Translations under genes and position numbers: made by a program | The notes under the pieces: generated by a model | The model's input: the letters and a program-made list of their open reading frames with translations, nothing else | Told to the model about the DNA's origin: nothing | Databases searched by the model: none | From: Penium margaritaceum | Taxonomy: Eukaryota; Streptophyta; Zygnematophyceae; Desmidiales; Peniaceae | Length of the DNA: 64,000 nt | Assembly: GCA_023375785.1 (NCBI GenBank) | Contig: SZWC01004787.1 | Coordinates: 87,706-151,705, forward strand | Direction: 5' to 3' | In this document: positions 13,256-24,400 of the stretch, piece by piece | Layout: each line of letters begins with the position of its first letter | Position numbering within the stretch: position 1 is the first letter of the stretch

Positions 13256-13915
13256 TGAAAAAATGATCTGGATTTAGATCTGGATTCCTTGCATTTTTCC
13301 ATGTAATGCCGAGCTTTGAATCGCTCAATTCGAGTGAGTATTCAGAAGGTTAGCCTAGACCAAAGTTCGGATATTGGGGGAGGGGGGGGGGGGATCTGGT
13401 ACCTACCATGGATGGTGGGATAATCCACTGCCACTGATCCGAGCTGGACTCTAATGGGATCCAAGTGCACCAAGGCCATAAATGAAGCAACCAGAGCAAT
13501 CTTCTTGAGCAGGGTGAACCTCTCTTTAACTTCTGGGCGAGGAAAGACGCTATGATAGGTCAATATTGAATCGCCTCCCGTTACCTAGTGTACAAGGCAA
13601 TGTGGGCGGTTCCACCCAGGATTGCTTTGTTGGCATTAGTAGGGGCTCTCCTGCTCCAATTTGGCCGTACTTGGATGCAATGGAAAGCTTAGATCCCATT
13701 ATATAAGGATCTGATGTAATCTCACTGTAACGTGTAACAAAATCATGTTTACATTAAGATCTCCTGTATGTGATGGGCTTCTGTCCACTCCTAGCCTGTG
13801 ATCCTTGAGCTCCACACTCTTCATCATTGGTGTGCATTTGCTTCTCCAAACATCGGTAGCATGCATCATTGAGGGATAGGAATCCTTGAGGGTGGCTTGA
13901 TATCCACTAGTGCCA
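13256..13915 (+). repeat. 3' LTR of copia A
   Basis: Diverged partner of 8555-9260. It keeps a plausible TATA box (TATATAA, 13700-13706) and contains a G-run near 13376-13393. It ends in CACTAGTGCCA, after which proline-rich linker sequence of the host element D follows. Confidence 0.75.
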
Positions 13916-14019
13916 AAACTCTAGACTTACCAATGGGCCTGTCCATGCCTCCTTACCCACGGTCTGATCTCTGGCTGATGACTGTTAATCTATTTTGGCT
14001 GTTAGTCCAGTGGCCTCAT

Positions 14020-14275
14020 CAGTTCCCCCTGGTGCACCTGCAGCCATGCCAGTATCTGTTCCTCCTAGATAACCTGCTCTTGTGCCAGTTTCAGTCCCTT
14101 GTGGCATACCTTCTCCCCTGCCAGTGCAGGTCTCCTCTGGCAAACCTACTCCTGTGCTAGTCTTAGTCCTCACTGGCAAACCGGCTCCCATGCCAGTGCC
14201 AGTCTCCTTTGGAAAACCTACTCCCGTGCTAGTGTCAGGACCCTCTGGCACACTTGCTTCTTTGTCTATGCCATT
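14020..14275 (+). repeat. Degenerate tandem repeat in copia linker
   Basis: Four to five imperfect copies of a unit of about 48 bp with the theme CCAGTGCCAGTCTCCTCTGG, then a CAAACCTACTCC segment. In the element's frame they give a 16-residue Pro/Val/Gly/Lys pattern. They lie in the low-complexity linker between the integrase and reverse transcriptase parts of D. Confidence 0.6.
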
Positions 14276-15335
14276 TTGCATTGGCATACATGATCTTGTG
14301 CCAGTGGTAGCATCACCAGTCACATGTGGTCCTCTGCCTTTACCGGCTTCTCAACAACATGTCCATGATTTCCCTGCATCATCTCCCCTTCCCTACGAGC
14401 TTGCATCCCCTGTGGTTGTGGAAAAAATTCTTTCTACACACAAAGAGGTGAGAACCTTAGCTTTGCGCTACTCTCGTGAGCCCGGTGGCCATCTTTGACC
14501 ACACGCCCTACTTATAGTGTTCAGAGTAGCAAGCGTAGCATGAAGGCCCTTTGCTTGAGTGTTTAGGCGAACTACACTTAGGTGCAACAGCGTGCCCTGT
14601 TGGTCACGAGTTGGTCTCCTCAGCGTTCTTGGTCGCTTGCAATGTTGCAGTAATCAAGCCACGTCTGGAGGCATGCGTCTTAGCTACCCAAAACTCTCCC
14701 TCAACGGCGCCTGATCCACACACATTTAAGGGGGCACTCTCAGTTGATAACACAGAGCTGTGGCATACTCCTTGTAAGAATGAGTTGAGAGCCATGTATG
14801 AGCACGGTGCTCATGAGCTTTTCGACCTCCCACTTGGATAGAAGGCTTTACAGGCCAAGTGGGTCTTTTGTAAGAAGGGTGATGGCACAGTGGATTACAA
14901 GTTGAGGGTTTAGATTTCACTCACACCTTTGCACCTATTGCCTAGAAAACCACCACTCGAGCTTTGTTTGGGGTTTTCACTCACATGAATTGGTGCTGCC
15001 TCAGATGGTTGTGAACAATGCGTTCATCCATTGGACCCTAGAAGAGGAGACATACATGGTCAACTAACCTGGACTTAAGGTAGGAGACAAGGTCTGGCGC
15101 TTGCATTAGGCATTGTACTGCTTGAAGTAGTCACCGCTATACTAGAATTATGAGGTAACCGGCATTCTGTCACGTGTCGGTAATGTAAGGAGTGACGCTG
15201 ACCCGTACCTCCTTCTCAGACTGACAACTACAAGCTTCACAGCCATCCTGGTCTACTTAAACAACCACTTGATTGTGCTCCTTTAATGCAGGTCATGAAG
15301 GAGGCCAAAGCGGTTCTTCAGGTTGCCTACAGGAG

Positions 15336-15732
15336 ACCCCCCTGATTTTTGAATTCGTATATATTATATTGAAATCCACGGAAAATTTAGCTCAATGATT
15401 TCAAGAAGCCACATAAACAATTCAATCAAATGTTTCCTCAAACATTCCCTTGTTGATTTACATAGCATTAGTTCCTACATGTTGATAACATAATGCATAC
15501 ACTAGTGCCATTAATCTACATAGCCTAGGAAACATAGGCGTCACTAATCAACATAGGATAACATGTCATACACAAGACTTTGAACATGACTTTGTTGAAT
15601 TCAAGGGTCTCAAAATCCACCAACTAGATCAAATCAGATCACATAAATAACTCATGACCAAAAGACCTAGTTGAAATCAAGGATCACATAATTCATTTTA
15701 TACCAGTTGTTGAATTCAAAGATCAGGGGGGT
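15336..15732. mobile_element. MITE-like element with 21-bp inverted ends
   Basis: A 397-bp AT-rich insert in the reverse transcriptase part of element D. Its outermost 21 bp (15336-15356 and 15712-15732) are inverted copies with one mismatch and begin ACCCCCCTGAT. It has no coding capacity. Reverse-transcriptase-like sequence lies directly on both sides, which supports insertion. The flanks show no convincing target duplication, so the superfamily is undetermined. Confidence 0.65.
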
Positions 15733-15974
15733 AAGCGGCTCTTATGCGTGCAGATGTTTTCCTTGGGATTAAGAGCATGCACGATTGTCAGCGCTGGACA
15801 CTCTTGCTGCATCAGGTATGTTACACCCACGCCACAGGGGAGCGGTTTACTGACCTCCTTGGTACAGTTCTCACAACCTCCATCTTCATCACACTTGATG
15901 GACAGGATGCCATGAAGGTGGATGATTCAACACAGCTGGAGGAGGAGGGGGGGAGGGGGGGGGGGGAGATGGAT

Positions 15975-16161
15975 NNNNNNNNNNNNNNNNNNNNNNNNNN
16001 NNNNNNNNNNNNNNNNNNNNNNNNNNNNNNNNNNNNNNNNNNNNNNNNNNNNNNNNNNNNNNNNNNNNNNNNNNNNNNNNNNNNNNNNNNNNNNNNNNNN
16101 NNNNNNNNNNNNNNNNNNNNNNNNNNNNNNNNNNNNNNNNNNNNNNNNNNNNNNNNNNNNN
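15975..16161. other. Assembly gap (187 N)
   Basis: Run of N flanked on both sides by a long G-run followed by the same string GGAGATGGAT. The repeated flank suggests the assembler failed on a poly-G tract. The real missing length may be far shorter than 187 bp. Confidence 0.95.
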
Positions 16162-16195
<34 letters not shown>

Positions 16196-16599
16196 GATGG
16201 ATGCAACTCTATACTTGAATCTCCTTTGCTCTCTCGTGAACTTGGCCATGACCACACGACCCTACATGGCCTTCGAGGTTAACCTCCTTACAAAGTTATC
16301 GTGTTTTTCTCAGGCAAGAGATCTTAACGCGACATTGCAAGTGGTGTGGTACGTGGTTCCTACACCATACCTTGGACTCTACGTTTGATGCCAGTGTTTG
16401 GTCGTATTTGGAGGCTACACAGGCAATGACTGGGTATGGAGCCTTGACAGGTGCTGCTAGACTGACTACATGTTCCTGTTGGGTGGCACCGTTGTGTCAT
16501 GGTACAGCGGCAAGCATGACTGGATCACTCGTAGTTCGTATGATTGTGAGTACCTTAGTGATTTATGATTTTGTTGGGTTACATAATTTTTTGGGTGTC

Positions 16600-17626
16600 C
16601 AACATAGTTTTTTACCCTTGTGTTTTCATGTTAAATTGTAAATGAGCAAACCTGTATTCAAGCACGTTCATGATTTCTTTGTGTTTTGTGGTCAGGTTGG
16701 CACTTTTTTGGTAACTTTGCCAGTGAATTGCCTGTCAGAAGTTCTGGTTTTTCAATTTCCAGAGTTTGAACATGCGCGCCAAAGATGAGATTGCAGCCAG
16801 ATGTACACAGCTGATTTTTTTGTCACCATGGCACGAAGAATGAAGATGGATAATGCAATTGAACACAGACGACAGGGTGTGAAGAGTGTGAATCTTGTCT
16901 CACGACTTCATGTACACAACACTCAGAAGCACAATGGCATGTTGGTTCAAGTGTTCCTCCACTCGTGTCTTCCTCCTCAGCTAGGCCACAACCACCATGT
17001 CTTAACTAAAACTCTTTTCCAGGGTGACCCGCAAGGAGCGCCATGACAACATAGTTAACACCATTAGCGGACTTGACCCGACGCCCCACAATGACGTATT
17101 CCAGGTTTTCCATGCAAAACGAGTGTGCTAGCACCGTCTATAACACCGGTGGCATCTACCATTCCTGTGTCCATGATCCCTGTCCCTAAGAGGGCTGCAA
17201 AGTTGTCCATCCATGAGAGAATGCCACTGAAGAGGGCATGATTCATTTCATCTGACTATGAGGACAATGCGGGTGTCCGCCCCGTCGCAGTCACAAATGA
17301 GCCTAAGTCTATTCACACTGCCAAAGATGACACTGAGGATGTCCATGCAGTGCTTGTGAATGACATTGATGTGTCCATTGTCGCCATGGTGTCAACGTAG
17401 GAGCACCATGCAACAAGGGAATCAGAATAGATGATCATTGTTGCCCTCATGGAAAATCTCAACAAGGATGACAAAGAGGAGGCAAAAGAAGTAGCAGAAG
17501 TAGCTGAAGTAGTAGAGGTAGTTGACTCCGATGGCCTGGCCTTCCCTCTATCCTTGACATCCTTATCCACGTCATCATCAACAAGCACAGTGAAGCACGG
17601 GTTGTACATGGACTGTTTCAGTTTGG
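16600..17626. other. No recognisable gene
   Basis: Flank between the D relic and element B. A minus-strand frame at 17313-17609 is rich in Ser/Thr/Ala. An overlapping plus-strand frame from 17431 starts with an acidic/Lys/Val-rich repeat, then turns Ser/Thr-rich. Neither looks like a known domain. The last five bases (17627-17631, GCCAC) are the left target duplication of B. Confidence 0.45.
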
Positions 17627-17631
17627 GCCAC

Positions 17632-18331
17632 TGTTGGAGTGATGCTCCTCACCATGGCTGGAGTGACTCCAAAAATGAACACCAAAAAGACAAGCCTTAG
17701 TGGCTCAGTGGTTAATAGTGTCCACCTCTGGAGGCAGGAGCCTGGGTTCAAGTCCCAAAAGATGAAATTCTGCCCTGCCTCAAGGGAGGTGCAAAATAGA
17801 TGCTAGGAAGCTAGCTCAACCTCTAGAGTTCCTCTTTAAGTTTCTAGAAGGCCAGGTGAGGGTCCAAGAAGGTGGCACACCTTCTAGAAGGGGTAACTTG
17901 TCCTACAAGGCATCTAGAGGTGTCTTGATCTTCTGGACACCTTCCATCCTACTAGAAGCAAGCTGAGGAATCTAGGAAGGGGCAGAAGCTTCTAAAGGAG
18001 GGAAGGGATGCCTTCCTAGGTGGGAAAAGGACAGCCTACCAAGGGCCACTCTAGAAGCCATAGAATCTACTAGGAAGCTTCAAATCTGGCATGCTTTGGT
18101 GTTCTCGAAAGCTTAGATCAGTGGCTATAAAATTCCACTGCTTGTGAGCCGTGATCAAGTGTTCATTCCCAGTAAATTGAGGCCAAAACTATTGCCTCAC
18201 TCTCTGACCAGTTATCTGCCATCCTTGGAACCAGTTGCCTTCACAGTTTCAGCCTCTCCAAAAACAGTTGGTGGTGTGAACCAGCCATTGCTTGGGACCC
18301 TCCAGGGTACACACTCACCCTCAGGTCAACA
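17632..18331 (+). repeat. 5' LTR of copia B
   Basis: 700 bp, starting TGTTGG and ending TCAACA. It is the same length as the partner at 22574-23273, with about 24 differences by eye. It contains a tRNA-like block near its 5' edge and a TATA box (TATAAAA, 18126-18132), expected to lie about 30 bp before the transcription start. Confidence 0.93.
17694..17760 (+). other. tRNA-like A/B-box block in the LTR of B
   Basis: TGGCTCAGTGG (17701-17711) fits the RNA polymerase III A box. GGTTCAAGTCC (17745-17755) fits the B-box core GWTCRANNC. The gap between the boxes is 33 bp, as in tRNA genes. A T-arm-like GGG/CCC stem surrounds the B box, but acceptor and anticodon stems do not pair, so this is not a working tRNA. 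It resembles the head of a tRNA-derived SINE and is repeated in the other LTR (A box 22643-22653, B box 22687-22697). Confidence 0.65.
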
Positions 18332-18333
18332 AA

Positions 18334-18348
18334 GGGTTATGGGCCCAC
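18334..18348 (+). other. Primer-binding site of B (initiator tRNA half)
   Basis: GGGTTATGGGCCCAC starts two bases after the 5' LTR. Its complement, GTGGGCCCATAACCC, equals the anticodon arm of plant initiator tRNA-Met as I remember it, including the CAT anticodon. Priming from a cleaved half of initiator tRNA is known for Drosophila copia and yeast Ty5. That B does the same is an inference. Confidence 0.7.
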
Positions 18349-21300
18349 GCCTCTAAGGGGTTCAAAGCCAGCTTGATTTCACGCTTCTAACAACAAGACA
18401 TGGCAGCCAGCGAGCAAGAGAGCAGCCGCGCTGTCCTTAAGTTTGATGGGACAGGCTTTGCCTTGGTTTGAGGTCTTCCTCAATGACAAGGGACTGCTTG
18501 AGCTTGTAAAAGGTGATGAGACTGCTCCGTCGGAGACTGCAACGGCTGAGGTGAAGGAGGCACACAAGAAGCGCAACAAAAAGGCGTTGGCACTCCTTGT
18601 GTCCGCGTTATGCCCACCACAACTTGGGCACATCCAAGGATGCACCTTGGCCGCAGACGCATGGTCAAAACTCTGCTCCATCTACCAGTCAAGCAACCTT
18701 GCCAATCAGCTCTTCATCTTCAAACGGCTCGTCACCCTCTGAGCCAACGAAGGCAACAACATCATGGAGATCATGCAGCAGATTGAGTCGCTCGCAGCGG
18801 AGTGCGTGGCCACGGGTTGGGAGGTCGACTCTCAGTTGCAAGCTATGATCCTCCTTCTGGCCTTGCCAGACAGTTGGAGTCCCATGATCACAGTCCTTGG
18901 TGGCTGGCCTTCCGATGTGCTGAAGTACCCGAAGGTTGCTGAGTACGTGCTCAATGAGTGGATGTGACGTGGCGGTCGAGAGAGTGCAGCGGCATCAAGT
19001 TCAACTTACACGGTTCATCCTCAAAGTGAAGGCCAAGGCGACAAGTGGAAGGGTGCCAAACAGGGCACCAAGAAGGGTGACAAGAAGGGGGAGTGCTTCA
19101 ACTGCGGCAAGGAGGGCCACTACTCGCGCAACTGTCCCAAGAAGAAAACAGATCGGTCGCAGCGGGGCGGGAAGAAAGATGAGCACACCCCAATGGCGTA
19201 CAACTCCACCAACTTGAAGGATCCGAGAGTTGCTGTCATCGACTCCGGATCAGGCCGCCACACGCAATGCAACAGGGCGGCATTTTTCACCTACGCTGCC
19301 TCAGAGAGACGCATGACGGTGGCCAATGGAAAAACAGAGGTGGCCGCCAGTGAGGGTAACGTCCGCATTGAGTCAATTGTGGATGGCAAACCTGTCACAA
19401 GCACAATCTACGATGTGTTGCATATGCCCAAAGTTGGGGCAAACCTGCTCTCCGTTACCCGCCATACCGACAAGGGACTTGAGGTGCTCTTCACGAAGAA
19501 GGAGGCCGTCATCCGCAAAGAGGGCAAAGGTGAGGTGGTTACGCGTGCCAAGAGGGAGGACAACTTGTACCTGCTACGGGCAAAGATCCTCAGCAGCCGG
19601 GTGGGGTCCAATGCCGCCAATCTTGCAACGAAGGATGGAGGAGACTTGGACGTATGGCATCGCCAACTCTGCCACATTTCTCCATCGACAGTGAAGGAGA
19701 TGGCTAAGAGGGAAGTGGTGCGGGGTCTCCAAATCAGCGGCCTTGATGGAACGAAGGAGACCGTGTGTGAGCCATGCATCATTGGCAAATCAACTCGGCA
19801 GCCGTTTGTCGCCAAGGGGACGTGTGCATCGGAAAAACTGGCCGTGGTACACACAGATGTGTGCGGACCGCTTGAGAGCTCCATCGGCGGAGCTCGCTAC
19901 GTCCTCACCTTCATCGATGAACACAGCCGGAAACTCTACCTCTACGCAATGAAGCGGAAGAGTGAGGTACTTGCGTGCATGCAGTAGTTTGTGGTTGATG
20001 TGGAGCGGCAAACAGGGTTGAAGGTGAAGGCGTTCCGGAGTGACAACGGCGGTGAATATGCGGGGTGCCTTGGGTGGATGAAGAGCAAGGGGATTGAGTG
20101 GCAGAAAACAACTCCACACTCCCCACAACATAATGGCATCGCAGAGAGAGCGAATCGCACAATCCTCAACATGGTGCGATCCATATTGAGCGACGCCGGC
20201 CTAACACAACGGTATTGGGCGGAGGCGGCAAGGACCGCAGCGTACATCATGAACCTCATGCCGACCAAGCCGCTGAAGGACAAGGAGAGCAAGACGTGGA
20301 AGATGCCACAAGAGGTGTGGAGTGGGAGGAAGCCGGCGGTGGGTCACCTCCGCACGTTTGTTTGTGTTGCACATGCAATGGTGCAGGCATGTGAGGGATG
20401 GAGCAAGCTGGACCCGCGTACCCGTCGGTGTATTTTCCTTGGATATGAGAGCGGAAGCAAGTCGAACCAGCTCTTTGACCCAAGGAGGCAGCAGATTGTG
20501 CGGAGTCGCGACGTCACGTTCAACGAGAAAAGCCGTTGGACAGACAAGGACGCAGGTCTCTCCAAGAGGGGGGAGTGGATGCCACTCCTTGAGGGGGAGA
20601 CGCCAGAGGACGTGAATGAGGGTGACATCCTCGCATCACCACCAACCGGAGAGCATCGCCTGAGGGATGGGCGAGCGACAGACTTTATTCCGGCCAGTTC
20701 GGATGAGGAATCCAAAGCACCGGAGATGGACGTGGAGGTGGGGAGTCGACAGATGTCTCCAAGGTCTCCAAGAGAGGGGGAGCAGGCGCTTGGAGAGGAT
20801 GGCCCCAAAAGGGGACAACAACAACAACAACCGCCTCAAGAGCCCCGCACGAGGAACCGTGTGCGAAGAAGGACAAAAAGGTATGATGCTGACAAGGGCA
20901 TTTGGACTGGGTTTGCACAAGCCTTCTTCACGCAAGAGGAGCCTCAATCTGTGAAGGAGGCACTGCAGCAGAAGGATGGGGCTGAGTGGGAGGGAGCAAT
21001 AAAATCTTAGCTTGCCTCCCACGAGGAGAACGGCACTTGGGAGCTGGTTGACCGGCCAGAGGGCGAGAAAATCATCGGCTCCAAGTGGATCTTCCGGAAG
21101 AAGCTCACAAAGGAGGGGAAGGTGGAGCGGTACAAGGCGCGGCTGGAGGCGAAAGGATATTTCCAGAGAAAAGGGGAGCACTACGATGAGACCTTTGCAC
21201 CAGTTGCCAAGTTTGCCTCCATCCGTACTATCCTCTCGGTGGCAGCGGCACGCGACTACGAAATCCACCAAATGGACGTGAAAACCGCGTTCCTCAATGG

Positions 21301-22562
21301 CGACCTGGACAAGGAAGTCTACATGGAGGTGCCAGAGGGGGTGGATGCGCCGCAAGGGAAGGTGTGCTGGCTTCGCAAGGCGCTCTATGGACTGAAGCAA
21401 GCTCCGCTCATGTGGTACCTCAAGATGGATAGTTTCATGGGTGAGCTTGGCTTCAAGCGCTGCGAGGCCGATCACAGCGTGTACGTGCGTAATCAGCCAA
21501 GACTCCACCAAATTGTCGTCCTCTACGTGGATGACCTCATCCTTGTGTCTTCAGATGTGGGGGAGCTCAAGAACCTGAAGCAACAGCTTAGCGGCCGGTT
21601 CAAGATGATAGACATGGGCGAGCTTGAGTACTGCCTGGGCATCGCCATCAAGAGGGAACGCAAAGCACGCACGCTGGAGATGGGTCAAGAAAAATATGTG
21701 CAGGAGGTGCTCCGCCGCTACAACATGGAGGAGTGCAACACCATCGGCACACCTGTGACAATGACATGTGAGCTGAGCTCGAGCATGGGCCCGAGCATGG
21801 AGGACGAGAAGGCGGATATGGCTGGAGTACCGTACCAGTCCGCAGTTGGCAGCATAATGTATGCCATGGTGGTGACGCGCCCTGACCTTGCCTTTGCTGA
21901 AGGACAAGTGAGCCGCTATGTTTTTGATCCAGGGCCACTACATTGGCAAGCGGTGAAGAGAATCCTCCTCTACTTGAAGGCAACGACACATTCGCGACTT
22001 GTATTTGGAGGGGGAGCGCGGACTGACTCCCTCGAGTTGGTTGGCTACTCTGATGCTGACTGGGCAGGTAACGTTGATGACCGCAAGTCAACATCAGGCT
22101 ATGTTTTTGTGCTTGGTGGTGCAGCGGTGTCTTGGGCAAGCCGGAAGCAGGACAGTGTGGCTCTATCCAGCACTGAGGCGGAGTATATTGCGCTCGCGGA
22201 AGCCGCAAAGGAGGCACTATGGCTGCGGCGATTGCTCAAGGAGATTGGGGTGCAGCAAAAGAAGCCAACGGCACTCAATGTTGACAACATGAGTGCCATC
22301 AGCCTGACCAAGAACCCTGTGCTACACCGGAGAACCAAGCACATAGAGATCCGGCATCACTTTGCACGAGACCTCGTTGCACGAGACCTCGTTGCAAAGG
22401 GTGATGTGGTGCTTGTGCACTGCGGCACAAAGCACATGCTTGCTGATGCCATGACAAAGGTGCAACCCAAGGAGAGGCATGATGCTACTTGTATGGAGCT
22501 TGGGCTTTCCCAAGCCTCTTGAGTTGCAGGCTGAGCATGGACAACTGCCATGGGTGACGCGC

Positions 22563-22573
22563 AAGGGGGAGAT
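22563..22573 (+). other. Polypurine tract of B
   Basis: The purine-rich stretch AAGGGGGAGAT directly precedes the 3' LTR. This is the usual position of the plus-strand DNA primer in LTR retrotransposons. It matches the tract type inferred for C. Confidence 0.75.
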
Positions 22574-23273
22574 TGTTGGAGTGATGCTCCTCACCATGGC
22601 AGGAGTGACTCCAAAAATGAACACCACAAAGACAAGCCTTAGTGGCTCAGTGGTTAATAGTGTCCACCTCTAGAGGCAGGGGCCCGGGTTCAAGTCCCAC
22701 AAGATGAAATTCTGCCCTGCCTCAAGGGAGGTGCAAAACAGATGCTAGGAAGCTAGCTCAACCTCTAGAGTTCCTCTTTAAGTTTCTAGAAGGCCAGGTG
22801 AGGGTCCAAGAAGGTGGCACACCCTCTAGAAGGGGTAACTTGTCCTACAAGGCATCTAGAGGTGTCTTGATCTTCTGGACACCTTCCATCCTACTAGAAG
22901 CAAGCTGAGGAATCTAGGAAGGGGCAGAAGCTTCTAGAGGAGGGAAGGGATGCCTTCCTAGGTGGGAAAAGGACAACCTACCAAGGGCCACTCTAGAAGC
23001 CATAGAGTCTGCTAGGAAGCTTCAAATCTGGCATGCTTTGGTGTTCTGGAAAGCTTAGATCAGTGGCTATAAAATGCAACTGCTTCTAAGCCGTGATCAA
23101 GTGTTCATTCCCAGTAAATTGAGGCCAAAACTATTTCCTCACTCTCTGATCAGTTATCTGCCATCCTTGGAACCAGTTGCCTTCACAGTTTCAGTCTCTC
23201 CAAAAACAGTTGGTGGTGTGAACCAGCCATTGCTAGGGACCCTCCAGGGTGCACACTCACCCTCAGGTCAACA
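22574..23273 (+). repeat. 3' LTR of copia B
   Basis: 700-bp partner of 17632-18331, with TGTTGG and TCAACA ends. TATA box TATAAAA at 23068-23074. It is followed at once by the target duplication GCCAC. Confidence 0.93.
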
Positions 23274-23278
23274 GCCAC

Positions 23279-24400
23279 GTCCCAACCATCCATGCTGTAG
23301 TCTAGTGACATGACGACTCCATCCACTTGGCCATAGCCTACCTGCATTGAAGCTACTGCAGTCCCAGCAATGCCTCTGTGTATAACAAGGTCTTGTACAT
23401 CACTGTCAAGCGGTGGTACAAGAGCTGCATGAAAAAACTGAAATTGCAATACATGAGTGCCCTTGTCACCAAAGGGGGCACGCCGAAGGAGGAGGCTACC
23501 CTGACAACATCTCAAGTGCAAGAGGATTCAACGTTGAAAAAATGGAATCATGCATTTGGCCTTATCGGCTGAGGGCATTTTGACCAACTGCACAGACCTC
23601 TGGTGTTCTGTTCCACAACTTTTGGACAACTTTAAACACCTGTTGGAATCATCAATGTAATGATCGTAAATCATATGAGATTTTGATCTTGTTTGGTTGA
23701 CTTGTTGATGCTATTAGAATATTGTAAGGACATGCTTCAAGTTTTTCTTAAAACATTTGAATTCTCACAAGAGTTTCTTGAAGCTGTCACCCTGGACACG
23801 GCATTGCTGCCGCTTGCCTCAAGTGCTTCATAACCCAAGTATGCCTAATTCTTGTTCATGCAAAAGGAATGTATGCACTCGACAAGTCTGACACTTATCA
23901 TCAAACTACAATTATCGCTAGTAACAATATACTCAGGTGTCACATTCTCCCAAATTGATTTTTTCCCCCCAGTAACTGTAGTTTTTTACCATCTACTCTC
24001 CGCTTGGCATAGCACTTGATATCAACACAAAGCAGTGCTGGAGAGATAGCCGATGAATTCACTCCGATACAACAACCTCACACAAGTCATCCGTGTATCT
24101 GTGCCATCCATACGTCCAAAAATCTTGTAGTAGAAATTGTGAAAGGAGTAAGCACAACTGATACCGAGAAGTAGTGAGCGGGTAAGGACTTTGGCTATCG
24201 AGAGAAAGAAATGATTGATTCATGAATATATTGAAGAACTTTATGTGGCAGAAGTAGCAGAGGCCATAGGATGCTGAACGATTGGTACTGGGCCCATGAC
24301 TCCGACAACAAGTGTAGTGATGGAATCGTCTCGCATGATGAATCCCTCACCTCCGCCGTCTCCTGCTGAGATGAAGAAGAAAGCAACAACAGAGGGTACA
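23279..24400. other. No recognisable gene
   Basis: Flank of B. A 64-codon frame at 23378-23572 is Lys/Thr-rich and unrecognised. The pre-insertion sequence of B is continuous with 17.6 kb upstream, so 16.6-17.6 kb and this stretch were once adjacent. The 5' LTR of the Ty3 element H might be expected here, but no stretch resembling the LTR start near 32 kb was found. Confidence 0.4.

Larger units (their letters stand above)
8555..13915 (+). mobile_element. Old copia element A (nested in D)
   Basis: Complete-length plus-strand Ty1/copia element bounded by two diverged LTRs. Parts in order are gag (about 9.33-9.95 kb), a CCHC-like zinc knuckle near 10.02-10.08 kb, protease (about 10.16-10.45 kb), integrase (about 10.58-11.45 kb), reverse transcriptase (about 11.93-12.8 kb, with a YVDDL motif near 12.4 kb) and RNase H (about 12.9-13.15 kb). 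The part order and protein likeness place it with elements B and C. It is broken well over ten times. LTR divergence above 20% by eye makes it one of the older insertions here. The target duplication is not resolved. Confidence 0.8.
13916..16600 (+). mobile_element. Old copia element D, right portion
   Basis: Continues the D-type copia after element A. A proline/valine-rich linker with degenerate repeats covers about 14.02-14.5 kb. The reverse transcriptase N-terminal region covers about 14.7-15.33 kb, and the later part of that domain (FLGIK motif) starts near 15.75 kb. RNase H similarity, including a GGTVVSWYSGK motif, lies at about 16.2-16.56 kb. The coding relic is interrupted by a small inverted-repeat element (15336-15732) and by an assembly gap (15975-16161). 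It is old, with many breaks. Confidence 0.65.
17632..23273 (+). mobile_element. Copia element B
   Basis: Full-length plus-strand Ty1/copia element of 5642 bp with two 700-bp LTRs, flanked by a perfect 5-bp target duplication GCCAC (17627-17631 and 23274-23278). Parts are gag (about 18.40-19.05 kb), a CCHC zinc knuckle (CFNCGKEGHYSRNC, about 19.1-19.14 kb), protease (IDSGSGRH near 19.24 kb), the integrase leader and core (about 19.65-20.5 kb), a linker, reverse transcriptase (about 21.03-21.95 kb, YVDDL near 21.52 kb) and RNase H (about 22.03-22.25 kb). It is broken roughly half a dozen times. LTRs differ at about 3-4% of sites by eye, so it is moderately recent. Confidence 0.93.

Noticed and set aside
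15744-16388. Frames crossing the N-run with poly-Gly or poly-Pro
   Set aside because: They run through unknown bases and a G-homopolymer. The only real content is the copia D polymerase similarity on either side.
17694-17766. A functional tRNA gene
   Set aside because: A and B boxes are present, but the D, anticodon and acceptor stems do not pair, and the block is repeated inside both LTRs of B.
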